Positions 45,016 through 53,800 of a stretch of 64,000 nucleotides of DNA are shown in pieces. Every line of letters starts with the position of its first letter. Position 1 is the stretch's first letter. Both the position numbers and the translations under genes were made by a program. The stretch comes from Maribellus comscasis (GTDB taxonomy: Bacteria > Bacteroidota > Bacteroidia > Bacteroidales > Prolixibacteraceae): the NCBI RefSeq assembly GCF_009762775.1, contig NZ_CP046401.1, positions 7,576,001 to 7,640,000 on the forward strand, in the 5' to 3' direction. The notes under the pieces were generated by a model that ran no database searches, was not told the DNA's origin, and saw only the letters and a list, made by a program, of their open reading frames with translations.

Positions 45016-45872
45016 TGAAGGCTGCTGCGATTACGAAACAAACAGGTATAGCAAGCATATCAAAAGTATGTGCTTGCTTTAACCTTAAGCGCGATGCATA
45101 CTATAAATACCAGCAGCGGTGGAACCGGTACAAGTCTGTTGAGTCGCAGGTAATACAGCTTGTAAAAGAAGAACGTAAAGTGCAGCCAAGGGTTGGGGTA
45201 CGCAAGTTATACGAAACCTTGCTACCATCTTTTAAATCTGCACATATCAAGGTAGGTAGGGACTCGCTATTTGATATCCTAAGGGCTAATAATATGTTGG
45301 TAAAAAGGAAGAGGGCTTATGCTAAAACAACCAACTCCTACCATCATTTTCATAAATACAACAACCTAATCAAAGAGCTGGAAGTTACAAAGCCCAACCA
45401 GGTGTGGGTATCGGACATAACCTATATCCGGACTGTGAAAGGCTTTTGCTACCTGGCCCTTATAACGGACATGTATTCACGGAAGATAATCGGGCATGAC
45501 CTCAGCGATTCGCTGGAGCTGGCGGGGTGCCTACGGGCCCTCAAAAAGGCCCTGTGGCACACAAAGCCAGCGGCCGGGCTTATTCATCACTCCGACAGAG
45601 GTGTACAATATTGTAGCCATATGTATGTAAATGAGCTAAAAAGAAAAGGAATAAAAATCAGCATGACTGAAGAAAAACATTGTTATGAAAATGCTATTGC
45701 TGAAAGGGTAAACGGAATATTGAAAGACGAGTTCTACCTCGACCAATGCTTTTTTTCAACTGCTCATGCAAAACGGGCAACAAAAAGTGCAATTAAAGTT
45801 TACAATAATAAAAGGCTTCATGTATCTTTAAGGTACAAAACACCAAATACGGTGTTTTATAATGTAGCTTAA
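45015..45872 (+). CDS. IS3 OrfB transposase (copy 1, intact)
   Basis: The 285-residue rve-type integrase core has the HTH_21-like N-terminal region (GVRKLYETLLPSFKSAHIKV). The DDE residues lie in QVWVSDITYIRT (D), LIHHSDRGVQYCS (D) and YENAIAERVNGILKDEF (E). Of the three copies in the window this is the only uninterrupted one and could supply transposase to the others. Confidence 0.94.
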   Translation: MKAAAITKQTGIASISKVCACFNLKRDAYYKYQQRWNRYKSVESQVIQLVKEERKVQPRVGVRKLYETLLPSFKSAHIKVGRDSLFDILRANNMLVKRKRAYAKTTNSYHHFHKYNNLIKELEVTKPNQVWVSDITYIRTVKGFCYLALITDMYSRKIIGHDLSDSLELAGCLRALKKALWHTKPAAGLIHHSDRGVQYCSHMYVNELKRKGIKISMTEEKHCYENAIAERVNGILKDEFYLDQCFFSTAHAKRATKSAIKVYNNKRLHVSLRYKTPNTVFYNVA

Positions 45873-45911
45873 CACAATGTTTAACCTGTAGCCGTATTCT
45901 AGGACTAGACA

Positions 45912-46547
45912 GCGTGGGGGTTATCGTTAGTATGCGAACTTGTTCTTTAAAATATTGGTTATGGTGGGTTTTCACGCCCCACATTTTTGTGCTGGCTGAT
46001 TGTGCTTTGTTGGATGGTGGGGCTGCGTTTAGCTCATGATAGCCCGCACTAAATGCAGTTCGGGCGGTCACAATGTTTGCAGGCTTCAACTCCTGCGCCA
46101 ATTTTAACAGTTAAGTTAAACCAGTTGCGGCCAACGTGTTTAACAAAGCCGATAAAATTTATGGCTGGAAAGTGGTTGTTTACTGCTGAGGTTTAACTTC
46201 GTGGTTACCTGGCCTGGATGTCAAAATTGGCACATCACTTGGGAGGGGCAAACATTCCGCCAGCCCTCCTTCGGTGATAACATTTTAAGTAAGTCTCGGG
46301 CTGCCACGCAGAGGCTTTTGCCGACACCATAACAACAGCTATAGCCAATAAAGGCGCCGCTAAATTGCATTGGCATGACTATAAATGCTACAACGCCCAT
46401 GCTTGGCAATGCTATTTAAAATATTTATATTGTAAACAAAAACTATAACTCTTTAAACAAAATAAAATCGAAACAAAAACGCATCGGCTCACGGTTATTA
46501 TGGATGGATTATATATTCTAATCCTTTACTGCCCATAGCCGCGGCCG
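45912..46547 (+). other. cassette without a recognisable protein gene, copy 2 (5' end lost)
   Basis: From GCGTGGGGGTTATCG onward the sequence is nearly identical to 34,437-35,072. It includes the CACCATAAC core and the long attC-like site. The first ten or so bases with the 5' core (GTTATGGTG) are replaced by the IS3 end. Few substitutions are visible between the copies (for example GCCGATGC versus GCCCATGC, CTCCCGG versus CTCACGG). Confidence 0.7.
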
Positions 46548-46553
46548 TTAGGC
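46327..46553 (+). repeat. attC-like site 12 (long, copy of site 4)
   Basis: The site runs from CCATAAC (46,327-46,333) to GTTAGGC (46,547-46,553). It is nearly identical to the site at 34,852 except for its last core, which belongs to the next cassette. That difference is expected if cleavage occurs after the first G of the core. Confidence 0.75.
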
Positions 46554-46622
46554 ACAAGCTTGAAAAAGAAAATGATATCCCACAAAAACATAACCAACGG
46601 TGATTTAATTCATCAAATGTTG

Positions 46623-46630
46623 TATCTTTG
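46623..46630 (+). promoter_or_regulatory. minus-7 promoter element of the cassette ATPase gene
   Basis: TATCTTTG fits TAnnTTTG, 11 bases before the ATG at 46,642, and lies inside the cassette. The gene therefore does not need an array promoter. Confidence 0.5.
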
Positions 46631-46641
46631 AAATAAAAAAC

Positions 46642-47763
46642 ATGTATTCAAGATACTTAAGTGATATAATAAAAAAACGAATTGGTTCTGGAAAAGCCAT
46701 AATCGTAATTGGTCCAAGACAAGTTGGAAAAACTACATTAATTGAGTCAATCCTTGAGAAAGAGGATTATTTACTACTTGATGGAGATGACCCAAAAACC
46801 AGAACATTATTGACAGAACCAAACACCGAACAAATTCGGACAATTCTTGGAAAATATAAATTCGTGTTTATTGACGAAGCTCAAAGAATTGAAGGAATCG
46901 GTCTGACGATGAAAATAATAACCGACCGGTTTAAAGATGTTCAACTATTCACAAGTGGTTCATCTTCATTTGACTTGACAAACAAAATTAATGAACCATT
47001 AACAGGAAGAAAATGGGAATACCAATTATTTCCAATATCCTGGGAAGAATACGAAAATCACCATGGATTTTTATATTCCGAGCAACAATTGGAAAATCGT
47101 CTTTTATATGGACTTTATCCTGACGTTTTAAATAATGCCGGTGACGAAATCAATATCCTTCGAAACCTAGTGAATAGTTATTTATACAGAGATATCCTTT
47201 CATATTCGGACATACGAAAACCAGAGATACTGGATAAACTGGTTCAAGCACTTGCTCTTCAAGTTGGTAGTGAAGTTAACTATTCCGAGTTGGCTCAAAT
47301 CGTGAATGTGGACAAAAATACAATTAGTAAATACATCGACATTTTACAAAAAGGATACATAGTTTTTAAGCTAGGCAGTTTCAGTCGAAATGTTCGAAAT
47401 GAAATCAAAACAAGTAAGAAAATCTATTTCTATGACAATGGAATTCGAAATATGATAATCGGAAATTTTGACCCAATTAGTTTGAGAACGGATAAAGGCG
47501 CTCTTTGGGAGAACTTCCTTATATCCGAGAGAATAAAACAAATTGAATATAAGCAAAGTTTGGCACGAACATATTTTTGGAGAACAAAACAACAACAGGA
47601 AGTTGATTTTGTAGAGGACAATGGTGGTAAAATAACAGGATTTGAATTTAAGTGGATGAATAAAAAAAATGCAAAATTACCAAAGACATTCACAGAAAAT
47701 TACAATGCAGATAGTAAAGTGATTGACAAAGAAAACTTTAGAGAATTTATAAAAATTAATTAA
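46642..47763 (+). CDS. AAA-family ATPase with DUF4143 domain, cassette gene
   Basis: The 373-residue protein has Walker A GPRQVGKTTLIES (about residue 23), Walker B FVFIDEAQRI, the FTSGSSSFDL sensor and a winged-helix segment (VNYSELAQIVNVDKNTISKY). A DUF4143 C-terminus follows (WENFLISERIKQ, TYFWRTKQQQEVDFVEDNGG, FEFKW). The E-V-D...E-F-K pattern looks like a PD-(D/E)XK relic. It is a shorter relative of the chromosomal protein at 28,549. Function of the family unknown. Confidence 0.92.
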   Translation: MYSRYLSDIIKKRIGSGKAIIVIGPRQVGKTTLIESILEKEDYLLLDGDDPKTRTLLTEPNTEQIRTILGKYKFVFIDEAQRIEGIGLTMKIITDRFKDVQLFTSGSSSFDLTNKINEPLTGRKWEYQLFPISWEEYENHHGFLYSEQQLENRLLYGLYPDVLNNAGDEINILRNLVNSYLYRDILSYSDIRKPEILDKLVQALALQVGSEVNYSELAQIVNVDKNTISKYIDILQKGYIVFKLGSFSRNVRNEIKTSKKIYFYDNGIRNMIIGNFDPISLRTDKGALWENFLISERIKQIEYKQSLARTYFWRTKQQQEVDFVEDNGGKITGFEFKWMNKKNAKLPKTFTENYNADSKVIDKENFREFIKIN

Positions 47764-47771
47764 AAGCCAGT

Positions 47772-47962
47772 GCCTAACAAAAGCTATATGTAATGCGGGG
47801 TTCAGCGGGTAATCAAACCGCAGTTCTTCGTTGTAACAACGCCAATTCGTCTTTGACGATATGGCTACAAAAACAAAAATATGAATAAACGAATTGGCTC
47901 AGTGGCAGCCTGACAGTGGAACGTTTCAAAGTCCCGCACTATACATAGCCGAACCGTTACCG
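47772..47962 (+). repeat. attC-like site 13 (long, TAATGCGGG class)
   Basis: The 191-bp site runs from GCCTAAC (47,772-47,778) to GTTACCG (47,956-47,962). GTGCCTAAC complements the 5' core GTTAGGCAC at 46,547. Arms AGCTATATGTAATGCGGG and CCCGCACTATACATAGCC pair closely. Confidence 0.85.
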
Positions 47963-47968
47963 CAAATA

Positions 47969-48622
47969 ATGAAAATGAAGATTATCAAAATATTAGCATT
48001 GGTTTTAATAATGACTTCGTGTAAGTCAAACCAACCAGAGAAAAAAGACACTGATATAAAATCTGAAGACGTCGGATTTGTATTAAATCCAAAACTTATT
48101 GATGATTTTTACCATGATGAAAGGTTAAATCCAGACAATCCCGAATTGACAAATTATCGTGTCAAAGAATTTGTCGTTGATTTAAATCAAAATCAAAAAC
48201 CTGACTCAATAATTCTATATCAACTTAATGGATTCGAAAATGCCCCAGGAGATTTTCATCAAATAGAGATTAAAATGGATAATGGTGAGAGTTGGGAAAA
48301 AACCAATTTTGACGGCTGGGTTCGTTTTGACAATAATTACATAGTACCTGATTTGGTAAAAGAACAAAATCAATTAAATACGGATTTGTTGTTGTTGACA
48401 GATTTTGAGAAAACAAAAATAATTGGGTTGTTTAGCTGGGTTTATGCAAGCGAACCTGGACTATTAACTTTTATAGAATTTAGTACTGGAAAACCAAGAA
48501 TAATGCTCAATAAAAAATTTGACTTGACTCAATTGGATTCGAATAAAATTGCAGTTGAGAATTACAATAGTGAATATCAAATTGAGTTAATTGACAATAA
48601 TTTAGAATTGAAAAAAGAATAA
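47969..48622 (+). CDS. lipoprotein of unknown function, cassette gene
   Basis: The frame is open from 47,894, inside the attC-like site, but ATG 47,969 gives a lipoprotein signal (MKMKIIKILALVLIMTSCKS, acceptor Cys18) and starts 13 bases after the 5' core, so it is preferred (217 residues). The body includes NYRVKEFVVDLNQNQKPDSI, LLLLTDFEKTKIIGLFSWVY and an acidic C-terminus. Family not recognised. Confidence 0.85.
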   Translation: MKMKIIKILALVLIMTSCKSNQPEKKDTDIKSEDVGFVLNPKLIDDFYHDERLNPDNPELTNYRVKEFVVDLNQNQKPDSIILYQLNGFENAPGDFHQIEIKMDNGESWEKTNFDGWVRFDNNYIVPDLVKEQNQLNTDLLLLTDFEKTKIIGLFSWVYASEPGLLTFIEFSTGKPRIMLNKKFDLTQLDSNKIAVENYNSEYQIELIDNNLELKKE

Positions 48623-48630
48623 ATTACTTG

Positions 48631-48763
48631 CGGTAACACAGTACATATTGCAGGGCGGGGTTCAGTGGTATGCCAATTGCGGATTCTCGCATCGCAGTTC
48701 CGTGTCCTTCGGACAGGAACGCTCTCCGAAATCCGCCCCGACAACATGTACCAACCGTTGTAC
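48631..48763 (+). repeat. attC-like site 14 (TTGCAGGGCGGGG class)
   Basis: The site runs from CGGTAAC (48,631-48,637) to GTTGTAC (48,757-48,763). TTGCGGTAAC complements the 5' core GTTACCGCAA at 47,956. The body is nearly the same as the site at 33,695. Confidence 0.85.
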
Positions 48764-48798
48764 ACAATGCTAAACGCAAAGCACAAATAACTCAATAC

Positions 48799-49011
48799 AT
48801 GACAGTTAACCTTGAGTGTCAAGATTGCCATTTCATTTTTAATGCAGATGTAGGTAGCTTGGAGATGGATAAAATCGGAACTTTAATTTACGAGAAGAAA
48901 CCGACTTGTCCTAAATGTAAAGCTTACGACAAAGTATTTATAACCCCGCTTGGATTACAACAATTAGATAAATGGTTTATGAATTATCTAAATACAAAAA
49001 TCGGAAAGTAA
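48799..49011 (+). CDS. small zinc-ribbon protein (70 residues), cassette gene
   Basis: ATG 48,799 lies 42 bases after the 5' core and gives 70 residues with two knuckles, LECQDCHFIF and PTCPKCKAY, a likely zinc ribbon. A longer upstream frame runs through the attC-like site and is rejected. The gene's last 40 bases overlap the annotated start of the IS91-type transposase, so its natural 3' end may have been altered by that insertion. Confidence 0.75.
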   Translation: MTVNLECQDCHFIFNADVGSLEMDKIGTLIYEKKPTCPKCKAYDKVFITPLGLQQLDKWFMNYLNTKIGK

Positions 49012-50198
49012 GAAAATTTACTCTCGCTGAATACTTTCAATCCTGGTGGGACAGGTATGTAAAATCGCCAAACCATTACATCACCCCCGAACAATACAAA
49101 GCGGTTGCAGCAATGCGCGCCTGCCGTACCGAAGCTTTGGGGATTGACCATTATGTTTGTGAAGAGTGCGGGGAAATAAGCCAGGTTTACCACAGTTGCA
49201 AGAACCGTTTTTGCCCAACATGTAGTTGGAAAGATACCATGCAGTGGGCAGAGAAAATAAAAGAACAGATGCTGGACATTCCCCACCGCCACGTGGTGTT
49301 TACACTGCCGCACAAACTCAACAACTTAATCAGCGACAACAAATGGGAACTTTTAAGTGCTTTATTCAAAGCAGCGGCCGAAGCCATGAAAGACTGGATG
49401 ATGTATAAATACAATCTCACTCCCGGAATAATCAGCGTACTCCACACTTTTGGTGAAACAAAACAATTGCACCCGCACATTCACATGATCCTTTCGTGGG
49501 GAGGGGTTAACAAAAATAATTGCCTCGAAGAAATCAAAGGCGAGTATGTAAATTACAATTTCATCCAGACAAAATTCAGGTGCAAGTTTGAAGACAAACT
49601 GGTGGAAATGTTTGATTCCAATACTTTGGAGCAAAATTTTTCAGACAGGATGGATTTCCTCAAATTCATAAAAAAGATAAACGATAAAAACTGGAGAGTA
49701 CACTTCGAACCGGCAATCCAAATCCCCGAAGAAGTGATTCGCTACATCGGAAGGTACTCGAAAAGGGCATGTATCAGCGAATATAAAATAACTAACATTG
49801 ACGGGGAAAATATCTCGTTCAAATACAAAGACTATAAAAACCTTGACTTTTATGGAAAACCCATCGAAAAAGAATTAACCCTGAACTACCGTGAGTTTTT
49901 CCCAAGATTATTACAGCACGTGCCGCTGCCCTATTTTAGAATCGTAAGGTACTACGGAGCTTATGCTGCAAGAACAAAAGCAGTACTTAACAAAACTCTT
50001 GTCAAAAAATTAAATGAAACTTCAGAAATTGAAGAAAACGAAGAAATTTATGAAATGGCTGAAAACCCGAAAATCTGTAAAAACTGCAATACCGAAAAAA
50101 CCTATTTATACTCAACCTTTAAAAACAAAAAAAATGAAACAATTTATATGACAAGGTTTAAACCTAAGAAAAACAAAATCAAAAAAATAGCGGCATAA
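48972..50198 (+). CDS. IS91-family HUH transposase
   Basis: The protein of up to 408 residues has an N-terminal zinc-binding region (CEECGEISQVYHSCKNRFCP, then TC). The HUH motif is in LHPHIHMILSWGG and the two-tyrosine motif in EEVIRYIGRYSKR (Y-x3-Y). It is a rolling-circle transposase of the IS91/IS801 type. The first residues (MVYELSKYKN) come from the overlapping zinc-ribbon gene in another frame, so the true start may lie further in or insertion may have made a fusion. The complementary cores at 48,757 and 50,405 enclose it, so it sits inside a cassette. Element ends could not be fixed. Confidence 0.88.
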   Translation: MVYELSKYKNRKVRKFTLAEYFQSWWDRYVKSPNHYITPEQYKAVAAMRACRTEALGIDHYVCEECGEISQVYHSCKNRFCPTCSWKDTMQWAEKIKEQMLDIPHRHVVFTLPHKLNNLISDNKWELLSALFKAAAEAMKDWMMYKYNLTPGIISVLHTFGETKQLHPHIHMILSWGGVNKNNCLEEIKGEYVNYNFIQTKFRCKFEDKLVEMFDSNTLEQNFSDRMDFLKFIKKINDKNWRVHFEPAIQIPEEVIRYIGRYSKRACISEYKITNIDGENISFKYKDYKNLDFYGKPIEKELTLNYREFFPRLLQHVPLPYFRIVRYYGAYAARTKAVLNKTLVKKLNETSEIEENEEIYEMAENPKICKNCNTEKTYLYSTFKNKKNETIYMTRFKPKKNKIKKIAA

Positions 50199-50406
50199 AA
50201 CCGATGGGATTGGTGTGCCCGGTTATGAAATAATGCTATTTTTATACAACTTTAAAACTAAATTCTGATTACAAAAAAGAAAATTTATGAAAACCTACAA
50301 ACGAAATCCATTTTTAAGACAAAAAAACTGACCCTGAAAATGACAATTTCAAAAAGGTAATTTTATAAACTCTTAATAAATAGTAAAATGAAAACCAAAG
50401 CACAGT

Positions 50407-50602
50407 GTACAACAAAAGCTATATATAATGCGGGGTTCAGCAAGTAATCAAACCGCAGTTCTCTGTGCTACAACGCCAATTCGTCTTTGACGAATCGGCT
50501 TAAAAAGAAAATATGAATAAACGAATTGGCTCAGTGCAGCATTGACAGGTAACCGTTTCAAAGTCCCGCACTATACATAGCCGAACCGTTGAACCGTTAC
50601 CT
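50407..50602 (+). repeat. attC-like site 15 (long, with duplicated GAACCGTT)
   Basis: The site runs from GTACAAC (50,407-50,413) to GTTACCT (50,596-50,602). GTGTACAAC complements the 5' core GTTGTACAC at 48,757. Unlike its relatives it has GAACCGTT twice in tandem (50,583-50,590 and 50,591-50,598), giving two possible GTT cores. The stretch 50,199-50,406 before it holds no clear gene. Confidence 0.8.
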
Positions 50603-50649
50603 GCAAGGTTGACCCGTCCTAAAAAAAGGCTACACAAAATGTAGCAAAT

Positions 50650-51021
50650 ATGTATAAAAATGATGGTATCTTAAGAAGATACAGCGAGGGGTTCAAACTC
50701 AAAATTTTAGCCGAACTTAGTACAGGAAAATATTCCAAGAGAGAACTAGGGGACATTTATGGCGTTAACCGGACTACCATAAATGAATGGGTAAAAAAGT
50801 ACAACCGGAAAGATTTAATGAACACAAGAATTCTAGTGGAAACAGAAGGAGAAACATCCCGACTGAAAGCCTTGCAAAAGGAAATCAAGCAACTAAAAGA
50901 GTTGTTAATTAAGAAAGACCTCGACAAATTGGCCCTGGACTCATATCTGGAAGTGGCAGCAGAAAAACTGGGGTACAAGAACGTGGATGAGTTAAAAAAA
51001 AATTTAAACATCAAGCCCTGA
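50650..51021 (+). CDS. IS3 OrfA (copy 2)
   Basis: The 123-residue protein is the same as OrfA of copy 1 except for a few substitutions (for example INEWVKK for INEWIKK and AAEKLGY for AAEELGY). Helix-turn-helix and coiled coil are intact. It overlaps orfB by the TGATG junction. Confidence 0.92.
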   Translation: MYKNDGILRRYSEGFKLKILAELSTGKYSKRELGDIYGVNRTTINEWVKKYNRKDLMNTRILVETEGETSRLKALQKEIKQLKELLIKKDLDKLALDSYLEVAAEKLGYKNVDELKKNLNIKP

Positions 51022-51877
51022 TGAAGGCTGCTGCGATTACGAAACAAACAGCTATAGCAAGCATGTCAAAAGTATGTGCTTGCTTTAACCTTAAGCGCGA
51101 TGCATACTATAAATACCAGCAACGGTGGAAACGGTATAAGTCCGTTGAATCACGGGTAATAGAGCTTGTAAAAGAAGAACGTAAAATGCAGCCAAGGGTT
51201 GGTGTACGCAAGTTATACGAAACCTTGCTGCCATCTTTTAAATCTACACATATCAAGGTAGGTAGGGACTCGCTATTTGATATCCTAAGGGCTAATAATA
51301 TGTTGGTAAAAAGGAAGAGGGCTTATGCTAAAACAACCAACTCCTACCACCATTTCCACAAATACAACAACCTGATAAAAGAGGTGCAGGTTACAAAGCC
51401 CAACCAGGTGTGGGTCTCGGACATAACCTATATCCGGACTGTGAAAGGCTTTTGCTACCTGGCCCTTATAACGGACATGTATTCACGGAAGATAATCGGG
51501 CATGACCTCAGCGATTCGCTGGAGCTGGCGGGGTGCCTACGGGCCCTCCGAAAGGCCCTGTGGCACACAAAGCCAGCGGCCGGGCTTATACACCACTCCG
51601 ACAGGGGTGTGCAGTATTGCAGCCATATGTATGTAAATGAACTAAAAAGAAAAGCATAAAAATCAGTATGACTGAAGAAAAACATTGTTATGAAAATGCT
51701 ATTGCAGAAAGGGTAAACGGAATATTGAAAGACGAGTTCTACCTCGACCAATGCTTCTTTTCAACTGCTCATGCAAAACGGGCAACAAAAAGTGCAATTA
51801 AAGTTTACAATAATAAAAGGCTTCATGTATCTTTAAGGTACAAAACACCAAATACCGTGTTTTATAATGTAGCTTAA
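51021..51877 (+). pseudogene. IS3 OrfB transposase with frameshift (copy 2)
   Basis: Reading breaks at ELKRKA (stop at 51,659), where copy 1 has AAAAGGAATAAAAATC and this copy AAAAGCATAAAAATC, a net one-base loss. The C-terminal part with the catalytic glutamate (NAIAERVNGILKDEF) continues in another frame from about 51,668. The first two DDE aspartates are in the first part. An active transposase is unlikely. Confidence 0.9.
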
Positions 51878-52063
51878 CACAATGTTTAACCTGTAGCCGT
51901 ATTCTAGGACTAGACAGGTTGAGAAAAGAAAAAACGGACTGATTTTTAAAGAAATAACTAAACCATATTTGAGAATGACTGCTCCGAGAAGATTTTGTTT
52001 TGCCCACCCGCTTCTGCCCTTCGGGACAGTTTGGGAAGCCAACGCACATTGCACACATTTGCA

Positions 52064-53704
52064 CCTAAAATCCGTAAGTTTTAGTTAATAAAAGCTGTAA
52101 AACTATTCAAATGAACACTTTACAGCTTTAGTACTATCACCTAATTTGGTGTTGCTATATAATACCATTATGAAAGTACTAAAAAGTAAAGCATTATCAC
52201 CCTTTGGTGGATTAAACTTTGTATTAGAAGAATTTACAAACCTCGGACTTGAAAGTTTACTTCGCCAGTATTTACCAGCATTAGCTAATCAATCTCAATA
52301 TTCATGGAAGGATATTTTCTTCACCTATTGGGCACTGTTCTTTTGCGGAGGGGATTGTGCCGAAGATGTTGAAATTAACTTAAGGCCTGTCCTTTCCAAT
52401 AATCCCTTTTTATCTGTTCCTAGTGCAGACCGTTTACTGGAAAGACTTAAAAACCTTGCCACCCCTGTTGACAAAGTGCTGAAAAAGAGAAGCAAAGTCG
52501 TTAATGAGCTAAGTTATAATGATAAAATGAATGCCTTAAATATCAAGTTATTAAAGAGACTTAAAGCTTTCAAAGTAAAGAATCTCGTATTAGATTATGA
52601 CAACACATTTGTTTACACCCAAAAATCTGATGCCAAGAGAACATATACCAAGCATTTTGGTTATTGCCCGGGAGTTGGGTTAATTGGAAATAAAGTAGTT
52701 TATGTAGAAAATCGTAATGGGAATTGCGCTCCTCATAATTTACAAGAAGATACACTTGAACGGATGTTCCTGCTATTGAAGGATAACCAAATCGAAATAA
52801 AATCCTTTCGTGCAGATGCTGCATCATACCGGTTCGTAACAATCAATACCGTCAATAAGCACGTCGACAAGTTTTATATACGGGCTACCGTTAATGACCG
52901 TGTATGTGAAGCAATAAATAAAATTACCGAATGGAAAAAAATAAAAGTGGACGACAGTATTTATTTGCGGGGTAGCGTTCTGTTTACACCTTTTACAAAT
53001 ACGGCAAGAAGACTTAAACAAAAGCATTTACTAAAAGAATATCGTTTAGTCGTAACTAAAGAAGCAAGACGTGACGGGCAACTTAACCTATTTACAGGGG
53101 AAGCCTACAACTATAGCCCCATACTAACCAACGACTTTGATAAGACTGACGATGAGGTGGTTATTTTTTATAACCAAAGGGGGAAAGAAGAGCGTGAATT
53201 TGATGTACTAAAAAACGACTTCGGTTGGAATAAACTCCCTTTCTCGAAAATGGAACAAAATACCGTATTCCTGATAATGGCAGCCATGGGACGGAACCTA
53301 TACGATTACATTATACATGAATTCTCTACACGCTATAAAAATCTTAAGCCAAACTTCAGAATAAAAAAGTTCATTTTCAGGTTTGTCTGCATTCCTGCAA
53401 AATGGGTCAGGACCGGAAGGGAAATTAAATTACGTCTTTATGGGAGCATCCCAACTTAAAACTTCAGTCTCCTTTATTATAGCGTAATATGGCCATCTTA
53501 AAAATGTAAATGCTTTTCGGGAAGTATATGAAAAATATTTGTCCCAGATTTAAGAAAATAGCGCTAAAACAAGGGGGACAAGGAAAATTTGTAGTAACAT
53601 AATATGAAAACTACATTTAAACAAATATTTACAACAAATAAATGATACTCGAAGGGTTTTACATCGGAAAATTTGTATCAAATCGTAGACTTACGGATTT
53701 TAGG
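52064..53704 (+). mobile_element. IS1380-family insertion sequence
   Basis: The 1,641-bp element has inverted ends CCTAAAATCCGTAAGT and ACTTACGGATTTTAGG (as seen at right). It is flanked by the direct repeat TTGCA at 52,059-52,063 and 53,705-53,709. It encodes one transposase. The about 340 bases after the gene (53,460-53,800) hold the right end of the IS and the promoter region of the next gene. Confidence 0.92.
52170..53459 (+). CDS. IS1380-family transposase
   Basis: ATG 52,170 (MKVLKSKALSPFGGLNFVLE) is preferred over an upstream in-frame ATG at 52,146. The 429-residue DDE_Tnp_1-type protein has LVLDYDNTFVYTQK (D), EIKSFRADAASYRF (D) and NQRGKEEREFDVLKNDFGWN (E within the YREK-like region). 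It appears intact. Confidence 0.92.
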   Translation: MKVLKSKALSPFGGLNFVLEEFTNLGLESLLRQYLPALANQSQYSWKDIFFTYWALFFCGGDCAEDVEINLRPVLSNNPFLSVPSADRLLERLKNLATPVDKVLKKRSKVVNELSYNDKMNALNIKLLKRLKAFKVKNLVLDYDNTFVYTQKSDAKRTYTKHFGYCPGVGLIGNKVVYVENRNGNCAPHNLQEDTLERMFLLLKDNQIEIKSFRADAASYRFVTINTVNKHVDKFYIRATVNDRVCEAINKITEWKKIKVDDSIYLRGSVLFTPFTNTARRLKQKHLLKEYRLVVTKEARRDGQLNLFTGEAYNYSPILTNDFDKTDDEVVIFYNQRGKEEREFDVLKNDFGWNKLPFSKMEQNTVFLIMAAMGRNLYDYIIHEFSTRYKNLKPNFRIKKFIFRFVCIPAKWVRTGREIKLRLYGSIPT

Positions 53705-53800
53705 TTGCAAATCGTACATTCCGACAAACAGACAAAAATTTGCAAAAGAGTGCAATTTCTCACCCCACAATTGATTATCTTGCGACTTAAATTTTAAATA

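Larger units (their letters stand above)
44604..45911 (+). mobile_element. IS3-family insertion sequence, copy 1 (intact genes)
   Basis: The 1,308-bp element has ends TGACCCGTCCTA and TAGGACTAGACA, imperfect inverted repeats followed by GGCTACA/TGTAGCC. It carries orfA and orfB. Left flank ends CCT and right flank begins GCG, so no target duplication remains. The left flank is the first bases of one cassette and the right flank is the interior of another, consistent with deletion next to or between IS copies. Confidence 0.93.
50610..51916 (+). mobile_element. IS3-family insertion sequence, copy 2 (frameshifted)
   Basis: The 1,307-bp element has ends TGACCCGTCC and GGACTAGACA. It is flanked by the 3-bp direct repeat GGT (50,607-50,609 and 51,917-51,919), a normal IS3 target duplication. 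It is one base shorter than copy 1 because of a deletion in orfB. It inserted 14 bases into a cassette. Confidence 0.92.

Noticed and set aside
50583..50602. attI site at the duplicated GAACCGTT
   Set aside because: It lies mid-array with a normal long attC body and has no integrase gene nearby.
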